DNA from: Rhinolophus ferrumequinum
Taxonomy: Eukaryota > Chordata > Mammalia > Chiroptera > Rhinolophidae
Direction of reading: 5' to 3'
NCBI RefSeq assembly: GCF_004115265.2
Contig: NC_046305.1
Location: forward strand, 41,326,187 to 41,390,186
DNA length: 64,000 nt
Positions 34,521 to 47,265 of this stretch are shown here, one piece after another (the first letter of the stretch is position 1; every line of letters starts with the position of its first letter). A program made the translations under genes and the position numbers. Below the pieces are notes generated by a model. The model did not search any database. It was not told the origin of the DNA and was given only the letters and a program-made list of their open reading frames with translations.

Positions 34521-34964
34521 CCTATTTGACATCCCTTTTCAAATATGTTGTAAATTCAAATAAAGCTATTGTTGTAAGCTGTGCCTTTGGGACTGAACCT
34601 ACTCTTTGGTTCAACCAGAATGCCATCGTCATGATCCCCAGGACTGATTAGTGTTTGCCACAGTCACTGCAACAACTCCAACAAACAGGCCCCTGTTCTT
34701 GACTGACAGGCATTTGGCAATAACTGCCCATCTTCCCGTGGAGGCTAAAATGAACTGAGGAAGGACTGTGTGAATTGAGTCCCCAGCCAGTGGGACTCTA
34801 TTTATTCCCTGTAGTTGGGCTGAAAGAGCTAGTGACCCACGCTTTGGCCTGATGTGAGGCAATGGGCATTTCCAGGGCGACAGAAACACTAATGCTTGAA
34901 ACAAAATCATCAAAGATCAGTATCAGTGGACAGCATCCTAATTTGAGGCAGTGTGAACACAAGG

Positions 34965-35265
34965 GGAAGGGAGCTTTGAAGTCAGACAGACCTGGGTTTG
35001 GATCCTAACTAGCCTTGTGATCTCCCTCAATATGTCTTTTTTGGGCCTCAGATTTCTCCTTGAAGAAATATTCTGCAAAACAGTTGTGGAGATCAAACAT
35101 AATGTCTTTATACAGTGCCTGTGCTCTACTAAAATATGTGTATTCATCTATTTTCCCCAGTACACTTTGTTCCCTGAGGGCAGGGACCCTTTTTTGGCTC
35201 TAGGCCTGCAAATCTAGCAAAGTGCCCAGCACATAGCAGACATTGGTAAATATTTTTTAAACAAA
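34965..35265 (+). repeat. MIR SINE
   Basis: 'ggagctttgaagtcagacagacctgggtttggatcctaactagccttgtgatc' is the MIR tRNA-related head and core; the remainder is diverged but ends in 'agtgcccagcacatagcagacattgg'. Confidence 0.75.
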
Positions 35266-35274
35266 TGAACCACA

Positions 35275-35400
35275 GCAGTAATAGCTAACAGTTATGGAGC
35301 ACTTACTTCATTCCAGGTATTACTGTAAATAGTAATTCATTTAATCCCTCAACAACCCTAGAAAGGAACAACCATTATAACTCAATTTTACAAAGAGAAA
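35275..35400 (-). repeat. MIR SINE fragment
   Basis: 'gctaacagttatggagcacttacttcattccaggtattactgtaaatagtaattcatttaatccctcaacaacccta' is antisense MIR. Confidence 0.65.
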
Positions 35401-35633
35401 CAATATAATTTTTTAAAATACAAAATTCTTGGTATAATTAATTTTGAAACAAAAATCTGGTGAGATTCCCTTTACATAAAAAAGGTAAAATACTTTATAA
35501 AGACTGGAAAAGAAAAAAATATGGTGGAGGGAGAAATAAGGAAGACAATAAATATGAATGAGTGGGAAGAAACAGTAGGGAGGAGAATAAAGAGAGGAAC
35601 ACATGAAAAAAAGGAGAAACAGAATAGGGTACT

Positions 35634-36275
<642 letters not shown>

Positions 36276-36641
36276 AAAAAGAACCACTTAAAAAATCGGA
36301 GTCATATATTGTGGTCTACCATTGTTTTTTGAAATAGTAATTAGACAGGTAATCACTCTTCCCAGCTCTTCAACTGTGATTTCTTTGTCCTTAAACTTTA
36401 TTCTTAAACTCTCTGAGAGTGACAGGGGAGCAAAGACTTACCTTTCACAGCATGACAAAAATTGGAGAGGTTTCCATCTAGTGAAAAATGATAAGGTAAA
36501 GTGATCTCCAACAGAGTAAATGGCATGAGTAAAATGTGAAAGCAAAGGGTACATTTGAAGAACACAGAATAGTCTTTTCACAGCTGAAACGTAAAGTCCT
36601 CATAGGGGGAAGTGGAAAATACTCCTGGAAGGCCTTAAACA

Positions 36642-36863
36642 CCCTGTTTCCCCAAAAATAAGACCTAGCCGGACAATCAGCTCTACTGCGTCTTTTGGAG
36701 CAAAAATTAACATAAGAGCCGGTATTATATTATATCAGTCTTTATTATATTATATAAGACCAGGTCTTATAGTAAAATAAGATTGGGTCTTATATTAATT
36801 TTTGCTCCAAAGGACACATTAGAGCTGATTGTCTGGTTAGGTCTTATTTCCAGGGAAACACAG
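36642..36863. mobile_element. TA-flanked palindromic MITE, copy 3
   Basis: The left arm 'tagccggacaatcagctcta' faces the right arm 'agctgattgtctggttag', around an AT-rich centre with a repeated 'tattatatta' motif. The right end abuts TA (36864-36865); the left flank has changed to CA. It belongs to the same family as the copies at 9.9, 19.8 and 55.3 kb. Confidence 0.85.
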
Positions 36864-37840
36864 TAGCAGGATAAGGAATCAGACATATTCAGCAGGCAGT
36901 GGTTGCTGTTAAAGGAAACAACAGTTGTGGTTTGGAGCAAAATTTTCTAGTCCTGAGTTCAGAAGACCAGAATTATTGTTTGAGTATGATACTGGGAGTC
37001 TTTACCCTAAACCTGTTTAGCTCTAAAATGAGGGCAATAAGGCAGTTGTGTGGATTAAATAAGACCATATGACAAGGTGTGTTTGCTTTGAAAATGTCAA
37101 AATATTATGCGACTGTAAGTTTTCATTGTTGTGAGGATATAATTGATGCTTCCAAAGGATTGAAATGGTAAGATCACTAAAATTATGTCTGTAGGATTGT
37201 AAAGGGGCAATTTGAACGCCATTTTTTTTAAAGAGTTCATTGATTCAAAGATTATTTACAAATTGTTAATTTAGTGATTAGGGAAAAGAAATTTAATCAT
37301 AGAAACGGGGAATTAATTTGGCTTTAAACATTTCAAATGTCAGACGAGCATCTATTAGAAACGTAGGACTGGAGCATGGGTAGGACATCAACTTAAGAAC
37401 TCTGCATAGAGGTTGTAGTGGAAACCATGGAACAGAATAGGTCACCAAGTGAGAGTTAATAAGAAAAAGAAGGTGTGGGTATCCTAGGAGCATCTATATT
37501 TAGGTGGAAGAAGAACCTGAGTAAAGAAAACAGTGAGGTACAGGTCAGGGAGGCTAGTGCAGTTTCATGGTATCCAAACAGGAGGACAGTGTTTTTAGAT
37601 GTAGATGAGCTACATGATTCAGGCTAAATTAGTGAAAAAGAATTTGTTTAGGACCTGGTTAGAGGGGCTTGGGGCCTTTATCCAAGCAGGAAATTAAGAG
37701 TCAGTTGCTAGTGACCATGCCAGTGCTGATGCTGTTTTAGATCATGATTGGTGACAGGTTCAAAGGCTAAGACAATTAGGGATTTTTGTTTAGTTTTGGT
37801 TTTGAGTGGTACTGAGCAATTCTTTCCGGCAGGGGGATTC

Positions 37841-37843
37841 GTG

Positions 37844-37876
<33 letters not shown>
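37841..37876 (+). repeat. (GT)n microsatellite
   Basis: A GT run with a GC interruption near its left end and a TATG step near its right end. Confidence 0.9.
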
Positions 37877-37881
<5 letters not shown>

Positions 37882-38713
37882 GGCATATCTCTGGCTTTCT
37901 CTTAGGTTTTGTCTCGTAATATTCTATTTGTTTTTTTGATTCTACATTTATGTATATTATCGCAAGGAGTCTGTCCTGCATCAATCACACTTTTGTGTTT
38001 TGACTCTCCATACTCCAGCTCCTAGAAGGCTTTGGTAGGTTTTCTTCTGCGTGACCAAGCAGGCCGTAGCCAGCAGATGGCACTGCAGCAAGAGGGGCAT
38101 AGAGTCAGTCCCTTTAGGACCGTGACAAGCACTGCAGACTGGTAACCTTGTAATTTCAGCCTCAGAGGACTCAGAGTTGCTCTCTGGCCCGGACTCAAAT
38201 AAGGCAGGTCGAGTTATGTGCAATTAAGGATTTCAGTTTATAAAATGGAATCTGTGGCTCTGTCTCCTCCAGCCCATCCCCACCACAAACACCTGACGAT
38301 ACTTCTCATCAGCTTGTGAAAGTGTGAGAAGCGTTAACCAGATATCGCCAATTCTCAGTGAAAGTGGCCGAGGAGACCCCAGCATTAACGAAGTACAGGA
38401 GATAATCGAGACTCTCCTGAAAGTTTAAATAAAAAATCCATGCAAACAAACAGGCAATTATATGAATGTATCCTGACAACATGGAGCTTTAGGATCTGAA
38501 ATACGCGACTTGTTTTTGTTATAATGTTCCTTATTTCATTTCGAAAGTTCAGATGCAGCCTGAGTATCCAGATTTCCTTACGGAGTAAGAGCCGCACAGC
38601 AAGGGCAGTTCTGGAGGCCGCAGGAGCTGCCTCTTGACCCCTAGTATCAGGGTTATCTTAAGTGAAAGTCCGGGACCGAGACTTCTCCGTTGCAGGTGGG
38701 CTGCTGCTTTTAC

Positions 38714-38736
38714 ACACTCACACACACACACACACC
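38714..38736 (+). repeat. (CA)n microsatellite
   Basis: A short CA run about 400 bp upstream of the TMEM167B start codon, at the edge of the CpG island. Confidence 0.85.
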
Positions 38737-38879
38737 AGCTGCTAAGGCACAAAGTAAATTGCAAAGCTGCAAGTCCTTACCTTTTCACCAACAACGACAC
38801 GAACGGGTCAGGTTACACCCCAGCACTAATTCCGTAGAGGCCCCCAAAAGAGACTTGATTACCATGGCCACGTAGGAAG

Positions 38880-39330
38880 CCTCCGGGATAGCGCGCTTCT
38901 TACCTCTACGACGGCACGCAAGCCCCACTCCCAAAGGTCCCCTAGCTCGGCAATCTGCTAGCCACTCCTGATTGTGTTCGGTGCTCGCCACTCTGCTCTT
39001 GCGCCTGCGTAATACGCCTCCTACCCGTCGCTGCGGACGAGATCGGGAAGTGTCAAGCGGGAGCTGGGTTCCCCCGCCTTCGCCACTACCACCGCTGATC
39101 CCGGACCCCCTAGCCAGGCCGGGGCCCAGCCGCGATGACGAACGGTGAATGCCAATGCCCCGAGCGGAGGATGGGAGGGAAGGACGAAGGAAACGTAGCG
39201 GGCGGGGCCGGGACTGACGTGGCGGTTCTCCCCGCCCCCTCCCCGCGCAGCCCCCCTTGGCTTCTGGGTGCCCCTGTACCTTACACCCCTCTGCGGTTCC
39301 CTGGTCCCGTGCCCATCTAGAAGCCCCAGT
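38880..39330 (+). promoter_or_regulatory. TMEM167B: TMEM167B CpG-island promoter
   Basis: CpG-rich DNA surrounds the first coding exon. An NRF1-like TTGCGCCTGCGTA lies at about 39000-39012, one mismatch from the usual GCGCATGCGC core, roughly 125 bp before the start codon. GC boxes (GGGCGGGGCCGGG) lie at about 39199-39211, past the first donor. There is no TATA box. The exact start site cannot be read from the sequence. Confidence 0.65.
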
Positions 39331-41775
39331 GCCTCTCGTGCCCACACCCTGAGTCCTCGGTCCCTAGCCTGTGCTTTCCCTTCTTCCCTTCCTAGAAGTT
39401 CGTTCTGACCCTTACAAGCTTCTTGGAGAGGCCAGTCCCGGTTGAACTGTTGCTTTAGCACCAGCGAAAAGAGGATCCTTCTCCCAGCCCCTTACATTCT
39501 CATACTTTAGGCTCGTTGGGAGGACCAAGAAACCACAGAGGTTCTCAAGCCCCACACTTTTGGGGGGTGAATGTAGATCCTACAAAAGTTCTCCTTGTTT
39601 TGAAAAAATGCCGAAAAGCTTTCTCTTGTTTGATTCTAAAGTTGTCTCGGTGATCCCATCTGGAGATCCTGGCTAGTGTTGTAAAGGGTAGGATTTAGAC
39701 GTTGCCTTTTCTAAATGTGGCAGTTGCCACCTTGTTTATCTGACCTAATTTTTCAGGCGTCTTCACTTGATAGGCATGATTTCCGAATTCCAGGGAAGGG
39801 CAGGAAGCAGGGCTTTTATGGTCTTTAGAGTCAGACCTACAGGGAAGAAGAAGAAAAAGCCTCTTAGCCAGTATGATTTGAGGAAGACACTTCTCAGAGT
39901 ACCTTCTCTATAAGCCTGGCGCTGAAGACTCAAATTTCACCTCCCTGTGACTTTTGGCATTGTCCGCAAAAACTTAAGGGGTTGAAAAGACCAGCACATA
40001 AAGGCATTGTTCGTCATAAAAACTTACTGTATGTGTTAATTTACTGGACTCTTTTGTGACCCCCTAGCTGTGGGAAAGAGAGAGCTAGAGTGGTCTAGGA
40101 CTGGCAGATACTGCTTATGTCAATTATCCTTTCGGAGCTTCCTGGACAGCTAGAGGTCTGAGGTTACTCGGCACAATAGGAAAAGGGACATCACCCAGAG
40201 CAAGGAATCATCTGAACCAGGAAATAAGAGAGCAATAATTACTGAATAAGTTTTAGCCACTCTTTTGTGGTTCTACATTTTTTTTTTTTTTTGGCAATTA
40301 GGTGATTAATTGTGCTTACATGGGCAAGAAATAGCTCAATTTACATATGTAAGAAATATAATTGTTCAAAGCTTTTTATTTCCACAATTGTTCCACTATG
40401 TTGAAGCCTCAGATTTTTTTTTTTTTTTACAAGAATCTGTTGTTATTCTGGCAGAAATTTGGTTTGTAAGTAGAATATCATGCATGAAGTGTAAGATAAG
40501 CTTAGGAAAATTGTAGTCACATGGATTCTAACTCTTGTCATTTCCCTTAAGCTTCACTGTTTGCCTTAACATTTTCTTCAACAGATACAGATCTGAGAGA
40601 CTTGGCTAAATATCTAGCTCTCCTTTATCACATGAGTGATTTATAATAAGAACATATTTAATTCGCTCAGTTGAGGCTCTAAGGATTCTTATGCTTCTCT
40701 CAACCTATTGCCAGCACTGGCCATTCCTGACAGGCTGATTCCACAAGAACTGATACACTCTTCTCAGGATTTATAGTTTGTGAAAGGGGAGGAGTGCATC
40801 GGGCACAGTGAAATTGTTTTAAGGGGGATGCCTATTTTGGGAATAAGGTAACCTTGTTAGTCCCAGGACCTTGGCTTCCTCTTGTCAAGGGTTGGCACTG
40901 TAGTGGAGGTTATCTTGATGGTATATCACACTCTGCTTCTTGGCGTTCTCTGATGGGATTACCTGTCCCAAATTCAATTAGCACCAAAGGTTTTCTTTTC
41001 TTCCTGTAACAGTGTACTCCTTGGATGGGATTCTGGTGTTTGGTTTGCTCTTTGTTTGTACCTGTGCCTACTTCAAGAAAGTTCCTCGTCTCAAAACCTG
41101 GCTGCTATCAGAGAAGAAGGGAGTTTGGGGTGTGTTTTACAAAGGTAAGATTATATCTGCACAGGAAGAGGAGATTGCCATCTCTGGACAGTGAGGTGCT
41201 ACAAAGTGGAGGATGAGATAGACTAGGATTGTATTTGGTTCCACTTTTACGTAATTGTTTATTTTAGCATCAAGGTAATTTTAATATTCTCCATGGAGTA
41301 AAAGTTTATAAACTAAACATTTTAGACGTGACTGGAATTGTTGGGAGGAATATTTTCCCAATGAGGTTTTTCTGAATTTCTGGAAAGAATGTTTTGGAAT
41401 GTCTTTTTTTTATATTTCATTAACACAGATGCTTTCTAACTTTTCATTTTGGGCACCTTTAGCTGGAATCCTACCTACCTAAATCTGTTTTCAAAATAGG
41501 ACAAAATATAAACAGTATATTCACCTAGGACCTAGAACTTAAGGGTAGTATTTAACACATTCCTGGGGGGGTTCTTGAGACTCTTGATAGGTCTCTACAT
41601 CTGTGACTAGTGGTTTCAAAGTATCACCTTGAAAGTGACATATATGAAGGGGAGGCTGTGATTTCTTTTCTCTTTTTACTTTTGCCTGCTAGCTGCTGTG
41701 ATTGGAACCAGGCTGCACGCTCCTGTGGCAATCGCCTGCGTCGTCATGGCCTTTTACGTCCTGTTTATAAAATGA
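39134..41775 (+). CDS. TMEM167B: TMEM167B (protein kish-B), complete, three coding exons
   Basis: TMEM167B is a small two-pass membrane protein of the kish family, linked to the early secretory pathway and Golgi. Coding exons are 39134-39143 (only 10 nt, ATGACGAACG), 41013-41144 and 41693-41775, with GT/AG borders. They join to 225 nt: 74 aa plus stop, the human length. The protein begins MTNVYSLDGI, has a first hydrophobic segment at about residues 8-24 ([15 protein letters not shown]), a basic loop ([16 protein letters not shown]), the conserved GVWGVFYK, and a second segment at about 56-72 ending VLFIK. The start is fixed by the conserved N-terminus and by the phase of the tiny first exon. 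The intron of 1.87 kb after it contains nothing else recognised. No defects were seen. Confidence 0.96.
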
Positions 41776-44200
41776 ATTCCAAAGCATCCATCTCATCAAC
41801 TGCCAACCTAGGGGACGAAGGTGAAGAACCTGTCAGAGGCCTGGGCCCAGCGTAGGAGAATTCAGCTAAAATCATGGAAGTCCCCAGTATGACACCACAG
41901 CACCTGTCCCTACCATATGCAGGGAAAACTCTTCATGGTTGCAAACATTATTTATGCTTCAGGAGACTCCAGAAAGCCAACTTCCTTTGACCTGTGTGTA
42001 AATCAGTCTTCGGCAGAGAGCACATAATGACCAGATAAATTACGCCCTTCGGTAACATTTCATACCTCCTGCTTAAAAACCTGTCACCTATTTTGTTCCT
42101 CAGTCCTCATCAAGATCTTTTCAAACTGAGGCTCATTAGGGAAGGACATAAGCTATATTCAAATCTCTTGGAAGGAGATCATTTTCAGAACTTGACTTTT
42201 TTTTTCCCCGCTGTTTGTTTTGCATTTGGCAAATTGGCAGGGGGTGGGGGACTGGGTGGGAAACAGGAGTTGTGTACGATGCCAAGAAATTTTTTGGCTT
42301 TGGAAATTTATCTTTCATATACCCATCTGGGAACATAAGAGAGAGGCATGGTCCTCACTGCAAAAAGAGAACAGATGAAATAGCTGTGCTGTGTGCAGGG
42401 AGCTGGAGAGTTTTGCCAAGAGAATCTGGGCCTACATAAGATTTGGGAGTTATCTGTCTATGATGAGACCAGAAAGCAGTAACTCAGACAAGAAAAAATG
42501 TTCTGTTCCCCAGTATTCCCCAAAAGGAGACTTCACTCCATCAAATGGTATATGAAAAATGAATCCACTTGTTATTTTCCTAAAGCCTTTTTATATTTTG
42601 TAAATTACCGAGTGCTAAATACTGTTACTCAGTTTTAAATGCCACCACTAGGGGAAAGAGATGATTGAAGAAATAATTGTTTAATATATTTGCAGTCAGG
42701 GTAGAAGAAATAAATCTAGTATATTAATTCATATACTAGTAAAGTCATTTAGTATGAGAATTTATTGTGTTAGATGGAAGTTTTTTCATGTTATCCAAGA
42801 TACAAACTTATTCTTTGTTTAAACCTGGGTTATTATGGCAATATTTAGTTATTTGTTTTTTTTGGCCAGCTCTTCATTTTCTTCATATTGCAGTACTCTT
42901 TGGCTGTCTCTTGAAAATATGGTAAGAACATGAGAAATTTAAATGAGTGAAAGAAGTTGCTGATATTCATAGCCATGATTGGACAGTTCATGGAATCCAT
43001 GAATAAAATGAGGGTGTTTTCTAAAGTAAAGGAAAACAAAGGTTTGCAGCTGAGATTGATGGTTTTTCCATGGAGTATGGTAACTCCTGAGCTAATCATT
43101 TTAGATGACTCAACATTTGAAGGGAAGACTTCATTCCCTCTTCCTTATATCTGCAAAAGAATCAACTTGCATTTATGAAGCCTAAAACTTCTTTATTAAA
43201 AAAAAAAAGTTGGTCTAAAATTAAATTATTGTAAAAAGCAAGCATGGGCATAGGTCTACCAGTTGAATTGTCCATTAAAGTAAAACTAGACTGTGGACAA
43301 GTTAGGTGTGGTTGACCCCTGTATATCGGTGAGTTGTCTTGGTCTTCAAAAGAACAAAGGCTGCTAGGAAGTTTAGGTTCTGAAATAGGCAGTTTGGTGC
43401 TTTGAAGGTTTCTAGAAGTATAGAAAGTCATCAAGTAAACACTACATGTCTAATCATCTCAGAGTTGTGGCTGTTCTCTCTTCAGGAATTGGTCCACAGG
43501 GTAACTTTCAATGATTCATATGTTTTCCATGGTCATTTCTGAGGAGCTTTCACATGAGAGAAAGGAAAGCTATTGGAACGGGAAAGAAGAGTTACACCTC
43601 ATGGGTGTGAGTTTGGGACCTGTTGACCAACCAGAATGTCACTCCCTGGAAATACAGGTTCAGCATGTTTGCACTTGTTATTTTGTAGCTTTAATGACTT
43701 TTGTTTTCTAATAGGGCTAATGTCTCTAAGTTTGGTGCTTAGTGTTGCTTCATATTTTAAACTAGTTCCATTTCATAGTTCTAGTTTTTCAAACCAATTT
43801 TTGCAGCCTCTTGGGTGGGTCATCTTGACTAAACTCTTGAATTGTTGTATTTTGAGATGTTTTCATACCAGAATGTACCAAAAAGTGCACAGAATGAAGG
43901 TAATTTACAGCAAGAAACAAATACACACCTTATTTCATTTGACTTTACGTAAGCAGATAAGCAGAAACCTGTTTGCTTGATGTGTCATATATTTTTGACT
44001 GAAAAGTATAGAAGTTGTTCCCCTAAAAGAGTCTTTTAGAGTAGAAGAATGGGGATAGCAATATCACCTCAGATTCAAACTGGCATCACTATAAACCCTA
44101 TATGCCAGGGTGGAAGGAAGTCAGCATTTTATAGTTGAAATACAATTTTTTATTCACCATTGTCTGCACAAATCCTTGAAAATAAAAACTTTCCCTACCG
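41776..44200 (+). other. TMEM167B: TMEM167B 3'UTR candidates
   Basis: The stretch after the stop is mostly free of recognisable repeats. AATAAA occurs at 42709-42714 (UTR of about 0.95 kb) and at about 44180-44185 (about 2.4 kb); either or both could be used. I cannot choose between them from sequence. The interval 44200-45370 then holds a GT microsatellite and otherwise nothing I recognise. Confidence 0.4.
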
Positions 44201-44394
44201 TTTTTGTCCATTTTATGTGTCACTTGCTGAATTTCTTGAACTTTGTTCAATACTCCCTTGGGTTATGCCCATAGTATACCTTTGTAGTTTACAATTGTTC
44301 CTGTTAACCCCTTGTGATGGTCTGAATATATAATATAGTTCAGAATCTATGAGTGTAGCTTTCTCCTTTGGGAAGCTGATATATATATACAGAT

Positions 44395-44420
44395 GTGTGT
44401 GTGTGTGTGTGTGTGTGTGT
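44395..44420 (+). repeat. (GT)n microsatellite
   Basis: A pure GT run after a (TA) stretch. Confidence 0.9.
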
Positions 44421-45373
44421 ATCAGCTTATGTATTTCAGCATGTATGTACATATATAAATAAATTTTGAGGTATATTAAGTAGGGTAGGTGGTATTCCCA
44501 AATACATTTTACCTACTACTGCTATTAAAATCCAAGTATCATCTGCCATTACTAGCCATAAACCTCATTCAGGTGACGTTATCAGGTTAACCAGCCATGC
44601 ACCTAGAAAATCTGACCCCATGAGATTCTGACACATACACTGGATACTTTTGCCTTATGTGTTTATTCCAACTGCATGGTGACATTGGCACAAGTACAAA
44701 TATAACTCCACAAATCATTTTCTACTAATCCCCCAAAATTCTAATTTTTCTTCCCCTACACATACCTATATCACTGAAAAAGGAGAAAGAAGGAACTGAG
44801 ACATTAAAATTGTGCCCTCTAATGTAAAAGGAGCTAATTCTACTTATATAATCAGTACCGTGTTTCATTTTACTCATTCTGGAGTTTGAAAGTGATGTTT
44901 TAATGGATCTGAAAGTAAATGAAGATTCAGCAATAGGACTCCCACAGCATCAAGTTCAGGGAGCAAGCAGGCTCTCTCTGTACATGGCGAGAGATATGCC
45001 TTCTACCTTTACTCGTTCCATAGATATCTTGACTACCTAGTCCTTGATTGAAATAATCTATTCTCATCTTTCCCTTTGGTAAAATGTTTGCCTTCTCCCT
45101 GTTGAGAAGCTGATGTTCGTAATGACCAGAATTGGCCTCCGTGGGAAAGGAATCATTCACCTATAAATCCCCTGAAATTGAATCATCTTATATCCAGAAC
45201 GTGGATCAAAGAAAAACTATAGATATGGATAGAAATATGTAATTGCATAAAGATCAAAAGACAACCACGATTCAGTATTGTGGCATTTGTCCCCTTTCCT
45301 TGGGACCTGAGTTCCCCTCCGAGCCACGCGAGGGCAGCAAAGCGCGCACTCGAGGCCTGGACACGGTTGTTCC

Positions 45374-45409
45374 TCCCAGAATCCTCCGCGGCGGGGAGGG
45401 ATTTAAAAG
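45374..45409 (+). promoter_or_regulatory. SCARNA2: SCARNA2 core promoter (ZNF143-like site and TATA box)
   Basis: A TATA-like TTTAAAAG at 45402-45409 lies about 25 bp before the deduced RNA start. Directly upstream, CCCAGAATCCTCCGCG at about 45375-45390 resembles the ZNF143/STAF site (CCCAGAATGC..GCG) that is frequent in small-RNA promoters. This fits SCARNA2 being one of the few human scaRNAs transcribed on its own rather than from an intron. The ZNF143 match is imperfect. Confidence 0.6.
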
Positions 45410-45430
45410 GCGGTGCGGACTTCCGTCCCT

Positions 45431-45850
45431 TTAGCGGAGGGAGCGGCCTGGGGTGAGGGCAGAAAGTAGTGTGCGGCTGTGTCGCGTGGAAGGCGTGTGC
45501 GAGCCGAGTGTAAGTGGACGTGTGAGTGTGTGAGCGCGCGTGGGTCGTGCAAGACGAGTGCGTGCGCCCCCCCTTGCGCTCCTTCTCCCGCCTACACATT
45601 GATCTTATTTGATCGGTTTGGGACCCCAGCCCCGCCGGGCCGACCCGAAATGAAAAGCTCCCTCCTGCGAAGCCCCCTCCTCGGAGGCGCTGTGCAGCGA
45701 GGCCCCTAAGGCGGAGGCAACGCCGCGGTCCCGGAGGTCCGGGAGCTGGTCCTACCGGGCCCGGCGCTCAGAAGTGATGAATTGATCAGATAGACGAGGC
45801 CGGGCTTGTCCTGGGCCGCTGATTATCGAGGCGATTCTGATCTGAGCCCG
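45431..45850 (+). ncRNA. SCARNA2: SCARNA2 (mgU2-25/61) C/D scaRNA
   Basis: SCARNA2 directs 2'-O-methylation of U2 snRNA at G25 and C61 in Cajal bodies. The sequence from about 45431 (TTAGCGGAGGGAGCGGCCTG) to about 45850 matches the human RNA in order and in its ~420 nt length. A segment TTGATCTTA (45599-45607) is complementary to U2 22-30; the base opposite G25 is the fifth upstream of a D'-like TTGA (45609-45612). In the last domain, C box GTGATGA (45774-45780) is followed by ATCAGATA, complementary to U2 59-66 around C61, and closes with D box CTGA (45837-45840). GCGCTCAGA before and TCTGAGCCCGG after these boxes form the terminal stem. A GU-rich stretch (45514-45545) fits the wobble stem that targets C/D scaRNAs to Cajal bodies. 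Ends are estimated to within a few bases. Confidence 0.92.
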
Positions 45851-47265
45851 GCCCCAGGGCACGGCTGCCCGTGGCGTGGGGCTAATGTGTTTGCGGTGGG
45901 CGGAGGGCGAGGACGGGAGATGAATGAGCTGTCACCTTGCGCGTGGGAGCGGGAGCTGGAAGGGCACGGAGGCCTCGCTCCTCCCTAGCGTCCTCCTTTT
46001 CTTTAGGTCTGCCTTGTCACGATGACTGTAAGGTACCCACACTGGTGCCCCCTAAAGGCTCTATACAGCATCTGCCGCTAAGGCATGTGTGTATTTATCT
46101 ACGTGAGAGAAGTTGGAGAGCGTGTAAGAATTCGGATTCCAAGGACCCGCCCCAGATTTACTGAATTAGAATTATCAGGAATCTATATTTTTAAAAGCCT
46201 CAATGCATGAATCACAGTAATACATTTTTTCATGTTCAGTATCAAATAACCTGCGCGAAGTGACTATCCAGAAAGACCCCTCTCTGCCATTTTCAGCCAT
46301 TCTAAACGAGAACAAACGTCCACAGTGCCACTTGGCAGCAGACACCATCTGAATAGATTGGAGTGTCTCTGTGGAAGAAGGGCTGTGATAGTTTGGCGGT
46401 ATGTAAGGACCCTGCACCTGAGTACCAGGAAGAAGGCTTTTCCTTTCTGAATTATTCAACAATACACATGCTGTTGAAACTTAGAAAAGGAAGTTTAGCG
46501 TACAGTATTCTAGAAAGTCTGCCCTTCCGTGTCCAGTCTAACAGCAGGTTCCTATCAGTGACTTGTTATTTTAGAACCCACGTTAATGCATCATTTTTAG
46601 GTACTTTCAAACCCAAGCACCAGATTGCTGAGCCATGTTTATGAGAATGGGAGGCTATATATCACAGCACAAACTAATGCAAAGAAAAGGAATTGATTTC
46701 CGGCAAGGAGACAGTAGCAAAGTTAGAGAATCAACAATGGCAAAGAGGTAAGACCAGGGAGATGAGGCTTTCATGGGATAGTTAGAGCCCAGCAGGTGAC
46801 TTATCCAGGTCAGAAATCTGTTAAGTGTGACATCAGCATAAATATTAATGCTACGTAGAGCTACTAAGATTACAGTAATTGTAAGCACATTAAGACAATG
46901 GGCTATGTCTGTTTTTGTTTCCCCAACATTTAGCTCAGTGCCTGACAAATGTTGAATGGATGTATCTGTATGGTTGGAATGACTCCAGTTTACAAAACAG
47001 GAATACCTGCCTGCTGCCAAAAACTGCTGTTCTCTCCTAAATCCTTATCTTTTAGGCAAGATGACTTTCCAAGTTGCCAATGTGTCCTACAGGACTGATT
47101 TCTAGAAGTTGGGAAACTTCCCTTGCAGATTTTAAGAGTAGTGGAGTGGCAACTCATAGTCCATGGGTCACAGGCACTTCAGGCTTCGTCTTGCGCAGAT
47201 CTATTTAATGGAGATGGGCAGCAGGATGTTCCACTCTGATTAATTAGTCCAGGAGCATGTCAACA
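45851..47265. other. SCARNA2-CFAP276 intergenic region
   Basis: The first ~150 bp are still CpG-rich. After about 46000 the DNA is ordinary and I recognise no gene. A short L2/MIR-like 3' end ('gtttccccaacatttagctcagtgcctgacaaatgttgaatgg') sits at about 46910-46970. The end of this interval is probably CFAP276 3'UTR. Confidence 0.5.

Noticed and set aside
38323-38412. Short open stretch ending ...INEVQEIIETLLKV followed by TAA and AATAAA
   Set aside because: It looks protein-like, but is only 29 codons, has an upstream in-frame stop, no clear acceptor site, and I could not link it to a family.
43511-43980. Two overlapping 66- and 114-codon frames after TMEM167B
   Set aside because: They lie in the probable TMEM167B 3'UTR and show no domain, signal or family resemblance.
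45183-45599. 138-codon minus-strand frame overlapping the SCARNA2 5' half
   Set aside because: It is the antisense of a structured noncoding RNA gene and its promoter, with H/T-rich low-complexity sequence from the GU-rich region.
46175-46462. 95-codon minus-strand frame between SCARNA2 and CFAP276
   Set aside because: No recognisable protein, no splice context and no promoter; treated as chance.
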